From: Veillonella seminalis | GTDB lineage: Bacteria; Bacillota; Negativicutes; Veillonellales; Veillonellaceae | Direction of reading: 5' to 3' | Length of the DNA: 64,000 bases | Assembly (NCBI RefSeq): GCF_003992065.1 | Contig: NZ_RQUZ01000001.1 | Span: 62,001 to 126,000 of the forward strand | Shown: positions 1-7,647 of the stretch, piece after piece | Numbering within the stretch: position 1 is the first letter of the stretch | Layout: each line of letters begins with the position of its first letter | Position numbers and translations under genes: made by a program | Notes under the pieces: model-generated | What the model was told of the DNA's origin: nothing | Database searches by the model: none | The model's input: the letters and a program-made list of their open reading frames with translations, nothing else

Positions 1-418
1 CCCTCTAAATACATCTATTTGGTAATATCGATGAGTTGTATTATAAATCAATATCTTGTATACGATATTACTTATCACATACAAGATACACCTCATTATA
101 CTATTTTTCGACGGGCAAAAGAAAGAGGAGAATTACATTTTGTATTGAATATTTTGCATATGGTTAATATTGATTTTGCTTTTTGAAATTTTGCGGCTTG
201 ACAATGGAGGAGGGCAGGAATGTATAAGGGTGTAAGCAGGTTCACAAGAAATGGTGATTCGCTTATGACGTTTGCAAACGGTCAATGAGAATTGTGAGAA
301 TTCAAGAGTACATGTACTTTTTAGTAATAAGGGAAAAACGGTGCTGACACAGGTATGTATGCTTTTTAGTCATACATAGGCAGGGTACCGGGCAGATTTT
401 TTACTTCAGGAGGCAAAT
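1..418. other. AT-rich non-coding start of window
   Basis: No long gene is supported here. The stretch holds a 10-bp inverted repeat (TATCTTGTAT at 52-61, ATACAAGATA at 79-88), a possible 22-residue ORF at 220-288, and a small hairpin (TATGTATG at 354-361, CATACATA at 371-378) just before the first gene. None has a U-run typical of a terminator. The upstream gene context is outside the window, so the roles are open. Confidence 0.5.
220..288 (+). CDS. Possible 22-residue small ORF
   Basis: ATG at 220 is preceded by a strong purine-rich ribosome binding site (GGAGGAGGG at about 206-214) at suitable spacing. The reading frame gives a short basic peptide beginning MYKGVSRF and stops at 286-288. 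It lies about 130 bases upstream of the DUF2922 gene and could be a leader peptide. No family is recognised, and chance occurrence is possible. Confidence 0.25.
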   Translation: MYKGVSRFTRNGDSLMTFANGQ

Positions 419-661
419 ATGGCTACAGGAACTATGAATGTTTTGAAAAAAGAATTACAACTCGTATTTTTAGATGATACCAACAAAGAAACTACGGTGA
501 GAATCAGCGTTCCGAAAGAGGATGTGAGCTTGACTGCGGCTAAAACAGTGGCAGATATGATGCTGGCCAAACATTTTATGACCAGTGCTAAGGGGAAGGC
601 CTTGAGCGGCTTCAAAGGGGCGTATGTGGTAGAAAATACCAGCGCACCGTTGGTAGATTAA
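419..661 (+). CDS. DUF2922 family protein
   Basis: An 80-residue protein with the DUF2922 pattern: an N-terminal strand followed by the F-x-D-D-x-x-x-K-x-T-x-x-I-S-V-P pattern, a helix, and a C-terminal G-A-Y-V-V-E-N-T strand. The family is small, widespread in Firmicutes, and of unknown function. The start at 419 has an AGGAGGC site 7 bases upstream. The next gene encodes a DUF1659 protein, the usual partner of this family, so the two are probably one transcript. No signal peptide or membrane segment is seen, so it should be cytoplasmic. Confidence 0.8.
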   Translation: MATGTMNVLKKELQLVFLDDTNKETTVRISVPKEDVSLTAAKTVADMMLAKHFMTSAKGKALSGFKGAYVVENTSAPLVD

Positions 662-752
662 TTTTGGGGCAGAGTCGGAAACTGATTCCGGAGCAGCGTT
701 GGAGATTAAATCCGGCGTACTATTTAAAAGATAATATATTAGGAGGTTAATT

Positions 753-965
753 ATGGCAGACGCAACAGTAAAAGAAGTAGTAAAAATTCAGATTCGTTTA
801 GATTTGGGCGATAAAAAGGTAAAATCCATCAATATCGGTAATGTTAATCCGGAACTTGGTAACGCGGATTTTGAAGAAGTCGGTCAGGTTATGGCTAATC
901 TTTGTGCTTATCCTTATAAAGATGTGGTTCGTGTAGAAACAACAACCATGACGCCACAGGCGTAA
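753..965 (+). CDS. DUF1659 family protein
   Basis: A 70-residue protein preceded by AGGAGG at good spacing. It resembles DUF1659: an N-terminal strand ending in a D-x-G-D-K-K type turn, an N-I-x-N-V-N-P-E motif, then a helix that includes V-G-Q-V-M-A-N-L. It lies 91 bases after the DUF2922 gene and is followed by a strong terminator, so the two form a bicistronic unit. The function is unknown. In many Firmicutes the order is DUF1659 then DUF2922; here it is reversed. Confidence 0.75.
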   Translation: MADATVKEVVKIQIRLDLGDKKVKSINIGNVNPELGNADFEEVGQVMANLCAYPYKDVVRVETTTMTPQA

Positions 966-1000
966 TTAATAATTTGAATAAAAAGTAATAATTAAGAAGA

Positions 1001-1038
1001 GCGGTGTAATCTGTTGAAACAGGTTACACCGCTTTTTT
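1001..1038 (+). terminator. Rho-independent terminator of DUF2922/DUF1659 unit
   Basis: A 13-bp stem (GCGGTGTAATCTG with CAGGTTACACCGC, one G-U pair), loop TTGAAA and a T6 tract, 35 bases after the DUF1659 stop. Confidence 0.92.
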
Positions 1039-1174
1039 GTTGAATATTTTCGTAATAAAACGTGCCTGTGGTATAGGCAGTTTTTGTCAATTTAAGTTAT
1101 AATAAAAGTATATGGAAAAAGATAAAAATACTTTATCTGTCTGATGTTCTGTGTTTAATATGGGGGCATGATAT

Positions 1175-2098
1175 ATGACGATATTTAATATGAAAAAGAA
1201 GGCAATGCTTATTTTGGCCGGCTTGGCTTTGATATCCGGATCGGTATTCGCTGCCGGCAACAGCAATGTAACAACGGCCGACAATGCGGCAACTACAGGT
1301 GCGGATAAGGACTTGGCGGCGGTTGTTAATTACGCTGCTCAAGCTGCTGTTGATACAGGTTCGCCTTATGTAAAACGGGGAATTCCCAAACAAATTTTAG
1401 AAGCATTTTTACCGGCTTCGGGGGCAAAGACCGTTTTGACCAACGAAAGTAACTCCTTATATAAAGAACAGGCGTTACGCGTGGCCTTCCCGATGACGGA
1501 TGTTTCAAAATATGACTTGATTCCTCACTTTGACGGTTTTCCAAAGCAAATTCCGAGTTTTGCCAAAAATGTGTTCGTATTTTACATTCCTCAATTCATA
1601 AAAGCCGGCGGTGAGGCACAGGTTACCTTTACCGGCACGGCTTCTGAAATGGCACCGTACGTTGCAGAGGCGTTAAAACTGGCGGTTATGCAGACTAATT
1701 TGCAGGTCAGTCGTTCAGTATATGTGAAAATGGAACCGAATTCGGAAATGCAGTATGCCGATAGTTTGCGTGAATTAGTACCCGATTATAAAGTCGTCAG
1801 CACTACTGAGTTGAAAAACATGGGCCCATGGCGTGATTTCTGGGGTGATATTATTGATGTAAAGACCGTTAACGGCGGTAATTATGCGGATAACCAGCTC
1901 TTTGATTTATCTACGAATAAAAAAGCTCAGCAACAGCTGTTAGGCTATTATTCGTATAACTACAATATGGTTTCGTTAGATAATAATTATACCTATTATA
2001 TTTTTAATGTAGGCTCTACATTTAATCGTCCGTACGTCACCGGTGCGGCCGTGAATAAAGCAGGCACTGAAATTGTTTATTTTTATAAACAGAAGTAA
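1175..2098 (+). CDS. Secreted protein of unknown function
   Basis: A 307-residue protein with a clear N-terminal signal peptide: basic MKKK, a hydrophobic stretch, then cleavage near VFAAGNS. ATG at 1175 has GGGGG 8 bases upstream. The internal ATG at 1190 begins directly with MKKK and is an equally good start. The mature part is mixed alpha/beta with a Tyr/Asn-rich segment (YYSYNYN) and no transmembrane helix or lipobox, so it is probably periplasmic. I do not recognise the family. It stands alone after a terminator, in front of purB. Confidence 0.7.
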   Translation: MTIFNMKKKAMLILAGLALISGSVFAAGNSNVTTADNAATTGADKDLAAVVNYAAQAAVDTGSPYVKRGIPKQILEAFLPASGAKTVLTNESNSLYKEQALRVAFPMTDVSKYDLIPHFDGFPKQIPSFAKNVFVFYIPQFIKAGGEAQVTFTGTASEMAPYVAEALKLAVMQTNLQVSRSVYVKMEPNSEMQYADSLRELVPDYKVVSTTELKNMGPWRDFWGDIIDVKTVNGGNYADNQLFDLSTNKKAQQQLLGYYSYNYNMVSLDNNYTYYIFNVGSTFNRPYVTGAAVNKAGTEIVYFYKQK

Positions 2099-2161
2099 GT
2101 AGTGATGATATGAGAGGCGCTGTATCGGATCATAGATCACTAATAATGTACTATATATTGT

Positions 2162-2207
2162 GTTACAGATAAAAAATATTGTAACAGATAGGATATCGTA
2201 ACAGATA
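2162..2207. repeat. Three direct repeats GT(T/A)ACAGATA upstream of purB
   Basis: The 10-mer GTTACAGATA/GTAACAGATA occurs at 2162, 2181 and 2198, spaced 19 and 17 bases, about 60-100 bases upstream of the purB promoter. The near two-turn spacing is what a cooperative DNA-binding protein would use, but no regulator is identified. Confidence 0.45.
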
Positions 2208-2250
2208 GCAGTTGTACAAAATACGAATATTTTTAAGCAAAATTAACTTA

Positions 2251-2296
2251 ACGTTCGGATAGATTTATTGACCCTGTATTTTTACTATGATAGAAT
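2251..2296 (+). promoter_or_regulatory. purB promoter with a single PurR-box-like site
   Basis: TTGACC at 2268-2273, a 17-base spacer and TAGAAT at 2291-2296 form a good sigma-A promoter about 43 bases upstream of purB. Just upstream, ACGTTCGGATAG reads on the minus strand as CTATCCGAACGT, which matches the CCGAAC core of the Firmicute PurBox. Only one copy is seen, whereas PurR usually needs two, so purine control is an inference. Confidence 0.5.
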
Positions 2297-2338
2297 GAAA
2301 GAAGAATATTCAGTCATTTCGATGGAGGTTAAAGACAC

Positions 2339-3631
2339 ATGATTCAACGGTATACAAGAGAAAAAATGGGGCACATTTGGAGCGAACGCAACGAATTTGA
2401 CCAAATGTTGGAAGTGGAAATCTTAGCTTGTGAAGCACAGGCAGAATTGGGCGTTATTCCTAAAGAAGCGGCTAAGGTTATCCGTGAAAAAGCGAACTTT
2501 GATGTAGAACGAATTCATGAAATTGAAAAAGAAACAAACCATGATATTATTTCTTTCGTAACCGCTGTCGGTGAATATGTTGGCGAAGAAGCTAAATACA
2601 TTCACCTCGGCCTTACATCTACAGACGTAAAAGATACGGCTCTCGGTGCTATGATGAAACAGGCTTGCGACATCATTTTGGAAGATTTGCATCAATTCCG
2701 CGATGTACTTCGTCGCCGTGCCGCTGAATTCAAATATACGCCAATGGTTGGTCGTACCCATGGTATTCATGGCGAACCTACTACTTTCGGTTTGAAACTT
2801 TGCCTCTGGATGGCTGAAATTGAACGTGATATTGAACGTTTGGAACATGCAAAGAAAAACGTAGCCGTTGGTAAAATGTCCGGCGCTGTCGGTACCTACT
2901 CCGTAAACGATCCGTTCATTGAAAAATATGTTTGTGAAAAACTCGGTTTGGAACCGGTAAAAATTGCAACGCAGGTTATTCAACGTGACCGTCATGCCGA
3001 ACTCTGCAGTACTTTGGCAATCATTGCCAGCACTTTGGATAAAATTGCTTTGGAAATTCGTCATTTACAACGTACCGAAGTGCGTGAAGCGGAAGAATAT
3101 TTCAGCCCTAAACAAAAAGGCTCCTCCGCTATGCCACACAAACGTAATCCAATCACTTGTGAACGTATTTGCGGCTTAGCGCGTGTAGTACGCGGTAATG
3201 CGCAAGCTGCTTTGGAAGACGTAGCTTTATGGCATGAACGCGATATTTCCCACAGCTCCGTAGAACGCGTAATCTTACCTGACAGTACAATTACCGTTGA
3301 TTACATGTTGTCCTTGGCTATCAAAGTTATCGACAAATTGTTGGTATACCCTGATAACATGATGAAAAACCTCGAATTGACCGGTGGTTTAATCTTCAGT
3401 CAGCAAATCTTAACAGCTCTCGTAGATAAAGGCGCTGTTCGTGATGAAGCTTACCGTTGGGTACAACGTCATGCGATGGCTCGTTGGTTGGAAGGCAAAG
3501 ACTTCAAAGCCGGCTTAAAAGGTGATGCTGATATTAAAAAATACCTCACCGACGAAGAAATCGATCACCTCTTCGACCCACATCGTATGTTAAGTCATGT
3601 AGATACGATTATGGCAAGATTCGGATTATAA
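2339..3631 (+). CDS. purB: Adenylosuccinate lyase
   Basis: A 430-residue enzyme that removes fumarate from SAICAR and from adenylosuccinate, in de novo purine synthesis and AMP formation. The fumarase/aspartase signature SSAMPHKRNP is at about residues 262-271. The conserved TSTDVKDT (about 93) and GRTHGIHGEPTT (about 137-148) carry the active-site Thr and His residues. Length is normal for the short bacterial PurB. The start is set by GGAGG 11 bases upstream. Codon use (GAA, AAA, CGT, GGT) suggests high expression. The stop codon lies inside the left arm of a large palindrome. Confidence 0.97.
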   Translation: MIQRYTREKMGHIWSERNEFDQMLEVEILACEAQAELGVIPKEAAKVIREKANFDVERIHEIEKETNHDIISFVTAVGEYVGEEAKYIHLGLTSTDVKDTALGAMMKQACDIILEDLHQFRDVLRRRAAEFKYTPMVGRTHGIHGEPTTFGLKLCLWMAEIERDIERLEHAKKNVAVGKMSGAVGTYSVNDPFIEKYVCEKLGLEPVKIATQVIQRDRHAELCSTLAIIASTLDKIALEIRHLQRTEVREAEEYFSPKQKGSSAMPHKRNPITCERICGLARVVRGNAQAALEDVALWHERDISHSSVERVILPDSTITVDYMLSLAIKVIDKLLVYPDNMMKNLELTGGLIFSQQILTALVDKGAVRDEAYRWVQRHAMARWLEGKDFKAGLKGDADIKKYLTDEEIDHLFDPHRMLSHVDTIMARFGL

Positions 3632-3768
3632 TAAAATAGCGAGAATGTCTTCGTGATTTGAAGGCCGTGATGTAATTTCTAAGGCTTGGTTTTGCAAGCA
3701 AAAAAGACCCTTAGAAATCACAATCACGGCCTTCTTTGCGCATGGAACATTCTCGCCATTTTATTATA
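3627..3768. repeat. Large imperfect palindrome overlapping the purB stop codon
   Basis: About 142 bases with self-complementary arms. The outer arms are TATAATAAAATAGCGAGAATGT (3627-3648) and its near-complement ending at 3768. The middle arms are AAGGCCGTGAT / ATCACGGCCTT, the inner arms TTTCTAAGG / CCTTAGAAA, and the centre a GCTTG...CAAGC loop. The arms carry several mismatches. Its ends (TAAAATGGCGAG read inward) resemble those of the elements at 5388 and 7823. As RNA it would form a very long hairpin after purB. Confidence 0.7.
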
Positions 3769-3781
3769 GGAAGGGAGATAA

Positions 3782-4018
3782 TTAATCATTTTCGTGTTTA
3801 AAACCCCATACCATTATGGCGTAAAAGATTGGGAGGAGGTCACGTCCTTTGTCGGTAAAGGTGTATTCTACGCGCGGAGGAATTTCATTATATTGTTTTC
3901 GGCTTATGAATCCATCATATTCTAATTCACGTAACGAATTTGTTAGCATTGTATTTGTTATACCTGGTAATGCTTTACGGAGTTGGCTGTGGTGAAATAA
4001 GTAGAAAGAAGTGATTTC
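3782..4018 (-). pseudogene. Relic of an HxlR-family transcriptional regulator (3' part)
   Basis: Read on the minus strand, an uninterrupted frame ending at TAA (3784-3782) encodes about 70 residues with the HxlR winged-helix pattern: SQLRKALPGIT, MLTNSLRELE, DGFISRKQY, EIPPRVEYTFTDKGR and a final MVWGFKH. Similarity runs up to the edge of rarA, with no start codon and no upstream half of the domain. It is therefore the 3' remnant of a truncated regulator, cut where rarA begins. It is too short for ordinary ORF calling. Confidence 0.75.
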
Positions 4019-5320
4019 ATGGAACAGCAGTCATTGTTTGCGAATAATATAGCGAAACCATTGGCTGCACGTCTTAGGCCGGAAACGTTAGAAGAATATG
4101 TAGGGCAAACGCAACTTTTAGGTGAAAATCGTGTATTACGACGTTTGATTGAAAATGATCAAGTATCTTCCATGATATTATGGGGACCACCCGGTGTGGG
4201 GAAAACCACGCTAGCACGTATTATTGCGCATCATACCCAGGCTACTTTTATAGATTTTTCAGCGGTAACAAGTAGCATTAAAGATATTAGAAGTGTCATG
4301 CAGAAGGCTGAAAAAAATCGTCAATATGGCATTAAAACAATTGTTTTTGTAGATGAAATACATCGGTTTAATAAAGCTCAACAGGATGCTTTTTTGCCTT
4401 TTGTGGAAAATGGCAGTATTATTCTTATTGGTGCTACTACAGAAAATCCATCGTTTGAGGTTAATGGTGCATTGCTTTCACGATGCAAAGTATTTGTGCT
4501 TAAAATTTTGAAAACAGATGAATTGATGACATTGCTACAACGGGCTGTTCGGGATGAACGTGGGTTTGGTGGCAGAGATATTGAAATTTCAGAGGATATG
4601 TTATGGATTATCGCTGAATTTGCTAATGGTGATGCACGAATGGCACTTTCTACTTTAGAGATGGTTATACTTAATGGTCAAGTATTAGATGATGGTGCTA
4701 TAAAAGTTACACGGGAAACAATAGAACAGTGCACGGCTAAAAAATCGCTTCTTTATGATAAAAGTGGCGAAGAACATTATAATATTATTTCAGCACTTCA
4801 TAAGTCTATGCGAAATTCTGACCCTGATGCGGCTGTATATTGGTTAGCACGTATGTTGGAAGCTGGGGAAGAACCATTGTATGTGGCGCGGCGGCTTATA
4901 CGTTTTGCTAGTGAGGATATTGGTATGGCGGATCCGCATGCTTTGGGAATCTCAGTGGCGGCTTATCAGGCTTGTCATTTTATAGGGATGCCGGAATGTA
5001 ATGTGCACTTGACACAGGCAGTAGTTTATTTATCTTTGGCACCTAAATCCAATGCTATTTATAAGGCGTATGAAACTGCTAAGAATGATGCAATAGAGCT
5101 TTTGGCAGAACCTGTACCGATGCATTTTCGAAATGCACCTACTAAACTTATGAAAGACGTTGGCTATGGCAAAGGTTATCAATATGCTCATCATACACTT
5201 GATAAAATAACTAATATGAAGTGTCTGCCTGATTCACTTGTTGGAAAGGAATATTATGTGCCAACCAATCAAGGTATGGAAGAAAAATACAGAGAAAAAC
5301 TTAGGCGCATTAAACAATAG
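4019..5320 (+). CDS. rarA: Replication-associated recombination protein A (MgsA/RarA AAA+ ATPase)
   Basis: A 433-residue clamp-loader-like AAA+ ATPase acting at stalled or gapped replication forks. Walker A GPPGVGKTT is at about residues 57-65, Walker B VFVDEIHRF at about 108-116, and a sensor segment GATTENPSF at about 139. The C-terminal half has the family's LARMLEAGEEP and FASEDIGMADPHAL motifs. Length is typical. The ribosome binding site is weak (AGAAAGAAG). Codon use is visibly more AT-rich than in purB or purA. The gene abuts a truncated HxlR relic and sits between two palindromic elements, so this segment may have arrived by rearrangement or transfer. Confidence 0.95.
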   Translation: MEQQSLFANNIAKPLAARLRPETLEEYVGQTQLLGENRVLRRLIENDQVSSMILWGPPGVGKTTLARIIAHHTQATFIDFSAVTSSIKDIRSVMQKAEKNRQYGIKTIVFVDEIHRFNKAQQDAFLPFVENGSIILIGATTENPSFEVNGALLSRCKVFVLKILKTDELMTLLQRAVRDERGFGGRDIEISEDMLWIIAEFANGDARMALSTLEMVILNGQVLDDGAIKVTRETIEQCTAKKSLLYDKSGEEHYNIISALHKSMRNSDPDAAVYWLARMLEAGEEPLYVARRLIRFASEDIGMADPHALGISVAAYQACHFIGMPECNVHLTQAVVYLSLAPKSNAIYKAYETAKNDAIELLAEPVPMHFRNAPTKLMKDVGYGKGYQYAHHTLDKITNMKCLPDSLVGKEYYVPTNQGMEEKYREKLRRIKQ

Positions 5321-5340
5321 AAGAAAGAACATAATGGATA

Positions 5341-5387
5341 AAGAAGGAGTAGGAATCTGCAACGCAGATTCCTACTCCTTCTTTCTA
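5341..5387 (+). terminator. rarA terminator
   Basis: A perfect 20-bp stem (5341-5360 with 5364-5383), loop AAC, ending in CTTCTTTCT. It lies 20 bases after the rarA stop. The downstream T-run is short, but the stem is very stable. Confidence 0.85.
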
Positions 5388-5657
5388 ATTAAATAAATGC
5401 GGCGCGAGGTACGTAGCGTAGAAGTGTCGGGGATGTCAAAGTTCTTAGGCTATTAAGCTTTTTGTTGAGTGAATATGGCTGCGCTAGTTGAGAAAGGGGC
5501 AGGGTGTGGTGACCAAAAAGCCTTTTTCCAGCTTTTGGGGCGCGATACCCTGCCCCTTTTTTATTATCGCCGTGATTAGTTAACAAAAAGCTTTCCTTTA
5601 AGCCTTTGGATATAGTCCCCGACACTTCTCACTACTCCCTCCGCCGCTTTACTTAAT
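5388..5657. repeat. 270-bp palindromic element between rarA and niaP
   Basis: A nested imperfect palindrome centred near 5526. Outer arms: ATTAAATAAATGCGGCG (5388-5404) against CGCCGCTTTACTTAAT (5642-5657). Next arms: GAAGTGTCGGGGA (5421-5433) against the complement at 5616-5628. Inner arms: AAAGGGGCAGGGT (5493-5505) against ACCCTGCCCCTTT (5547-5559), followed by a T-run. The arms align along more than 100 bases with mismatches. The right end overlaps the niaP stop codon at 5649-5651. The inner part can serve as a bidirectional terminator between the convergent rarA and niaP. No convincing protein is encoded. Confidence 0.7.
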
Positions 5658-6971
5658 ACCTTCCAATGCTCTTTTTTTACTTTCCATTCCCATGCTCAAC
5701 ACTACAAGCGCAATGATTACAAAGACGGAGGCGAAGAGATAAAATATGGAGTCCATGAGCATTTGATGGGATAGGAGCACACCCACTAAAATAGGTGCTA
5801 TGATGCCGCCAATGCGACCGACACCGGCTGCCCAGCCGGAACCGAGACCGCGGATTTCGGTTGGATACAATTCCGGGGTGTAAGTATAAATAACGCCCCA
5901 AGCCCCTAAATTGAAGAATGACATGCAAATACCGGAAGCCAGTAGCATTGTTTCAGAGGTAGCATGGCCGAAGAAATAGCTGCTGATGCCACTGCATAAA
6001 AGATAGAGCGATAAAGTATAACGACGTCCGATCTTATCAACTAAATAGGCTGCTGAAATATAGCCGGGGAACTGAGCTAACGTCATAATTAACAGATATT
6101 CGAATGATTTTATAATGGTAAATCCTTGTTGGTAAATCAATGAAGGAAGCCACATGAAGATGCCGTAGTAGCTGAAAACGATACCGAACCAGGTAATCCA
6201 CAACATACAGGTGCGTAAGGCATACTGTTTGTTCCAAAGTGTCCCCAGTCCTTGAGGCGCGGAGTGGGCCGTTAAAGCGGCCAATTCTTCTTTGCTGCAG
6301 CGTGTCAGCGGCACTTTGGTGGCGGCTTCAAGTTGTGCAATGGTTGCATTTAATTGTTCCAGTTTTTGCTGTTTAATCAAATAACGTAAAGATTCCGGCA
6401 TGTGGGAACGAATTACACCGGTATAGAGGGCCGGTAAGGCACCGATTGCCAGGCTGATACGCCAGCCGTAGAGTGGGATGATAAGATAGGCAATAAGGGC
6501 AGCGAGCAGCCAACCGATAGCCCAGAAACTTTCCAACATTACGATGAAACGACCACGGGAATCCTGCGGTGAATATTCGGTGATCAAAGTAGCTACAACG
6601 GGGAGCTCACCGCCGAGCCCCAGACCAACCAATAAACGGCAAACTAATAAAAACTCATAGTTAGGTGCCAGTGACGATAAGGCTGTGGCAACCCCGTAAA
6701 GCAACATGGTCCAGGTAATTATTTTTTTACGACCGATATGATCGGCTAAAGCACCGGCCAATACGGCGCCGATGGCCATGCCCAAAAGGCCTATACTGCC
6801 GAGCATACCGATTTCCGTGCCGGTAAGATGCCATTCTTTAGTTAATAGCGGCATGATGAAAGAAATAATTCCAGTATCCATGGCATCAAAAGCCCAGCCG
6901 ATGCCGGCAATGAGCAGTAATTTGTAATGAAATCTATTCGGTTTCATTGTGTTCAATTCATTAATAATCAT
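5649..6971 (-). CDS. niaP: MFS transporter, probable niacin transporter NiaP
   Basis: A 440-residue major facilitator protein with 12 predicted membrane segments. It has the loop 2-3 signature LADHIGRKK, GLGLGGELPVV in helix 4-5, and RGRF in the following loop. These are typical of the AAHS/NiaP branch, which imports aromatic carboxylates such as nicotinate by proton symport. The call to niacin rests on its partner, the NiaR-type repressor gene directly upstream. The start at 6971 (MIINEL) is chosen for its AGGGGATGA site; the longer frame up to 7115 has no site and covers the intergenic dyad. Confidence 0.8.
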   Translation of the reverse strand: MIINELNTMKPNRFHYKLLLIAGIGWAFDAMDTGIISFIMPLLTKEWHLTGTEIGMLGSIGLLGMAIGAVLAGALADHIGRKKIITWTMLLYGVATALSSLAPNYEFLLVCRLLVGLGLGGELPVVATLITEYSPQDSRGRFIVMLESFWAIGWLLAALIAYLIIPLYGWRISLAIGALPALYTGVIRSHMPESLRYLIKQQKLEQLNATIAQLEAATKVPLTRCSKEELAALTAHSAPQGLGTLWNKQYALRTCMLWITWFGIVFSYYGIFMWLPSLIYQQGFTIIKSFEYLLIMTLAQFPGYISAAYLVDKIGRRYTLSLYLLCSGISSYFFGHATSETMLLASGICMSFFNLGAWGVIYTYTPELYPTEIRGLGSGWAAGVGRIGGIIAPILVGVLLSHQMLMDSIFYLFASVFVIIALVVLSMGMESKKRALEGIK

Positions 6972-7005
6972 CGAGTCATCCCCTAATTTTTCATACCTAA
7001 ACATA

Positions 7006-7040
7006 AAAAAGTATACAGAATAATGAAATGTATACTTTTT
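7006..7040. promoter_or_regulatory. Inverted repeat upstream of niaP, possible NiaR operator
   Basis: AAAAAGTATAC (7006-7016) and GTATACTTTTT (7030-7040) form an 11-bp inverted repeat with a 13-base gap in the 150-base space between niaR and niaP. On the minus strand it overlaps possible -10 sequences (TATACA, TATACT). It does not match the published Bacillus/Thermotoga NiaR motif, so assignment to NiaR is positional only. Confidence 0.4.
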
Positions 7041-7122
7041 TAATATAACGCAAGACTTTACGGATATCAAGAGATTTTTTGAAAAAAGACAATGGGGAAT
7101 GTGTGTAAAAAACACCGGACAG

Positions 7123-7647
7123 TTATTTGTCCGGTGTTACTAATATATGTAAATCTTGCAGTGTTTTTATAATTTGTTCCATAGCATCCATGGTGGGTGC
7201 CTCAATCAGATGTGTATGAAGACCGTCGTTTAATTTTGACAATAAGCCGCTGGCAGAATCTTTTTGTCTTTTTAAAAAATCTTCAATATCTGCTTCTGTT
7301 TTTATAGACAAGGGTGCGGTCAGATTACCGTATACGTCGTGGTTTACGGAGATGTTGTGAATCAGGCCGCCCAAGGCAATGATTGTGTGTAATTCAGTTC
7401 GTAGATCCTCCGCTTTATGACGACAAATTATACTTCGCAAAATACCCTGCGTCGCGGCTTTACTGATTTCGTAGCCTTTTACAGTTGAACGAATAGGATA
7501 ACCGGCAGAGCGAAGTGTGGCCATGTCATTTACAATAACTTGTCGAGTAACCCCGTAGGTCTTAGCTAATTCTTCACCGGTCAGCGGTGTTAAACTTTGA
7601 TTCAATATATTTAAAAGCTCTTGGCGTCGTTTTTCCTTTTTATTCAT
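7123..7647 (-). CDS. niaR: NiaR-type transcriptional repressor (HTH_11 plus 3H domain)
   Basis: A 174-residue niacin-responsive repressor of NAD salvage and niacin uptake. An N-terminal winged helix of the BirA/HTH_11 type spans about residues 6-60 (LTGEELAKTYGVTRQVIVNDM). It is followed by a 3H domain with the conserved metal-site pattern His77, Glu85, His144 and His146 (GLHTHLIEA), matching ligands known in the Thermotoga structure. AAGGTGA precedes the start. It is co-directional with niaP downstream and divergent from purA. The sequence TGTCTTATGTCA overlapping the start codon could be an autoregulatory site. Confidence 0.9.
   Translation of the reverse strand: MNKKEKRRQELLNILNQSLTPLTGEELAKTYGVTRQVIVNDMATLRSAGYPIRSTVKGYEISKAATQGILRSIICRHKAEDLRTELHTIIALGGLIHNISVNHDVYGNLTAPLSIKTEADIEDFLKRQKDSASGLLSKLNDGLHTHLIEAPTMDAMEQIIKTLQDLHILVTPDK

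Noticed and set aside
5389-5625. Minus-strand 78-residue ORF inside the 270-bp palindrome
   Set aside because: It lies entirely within the palindromic element, has no ribosome binding site, and its composition follows the repeat.
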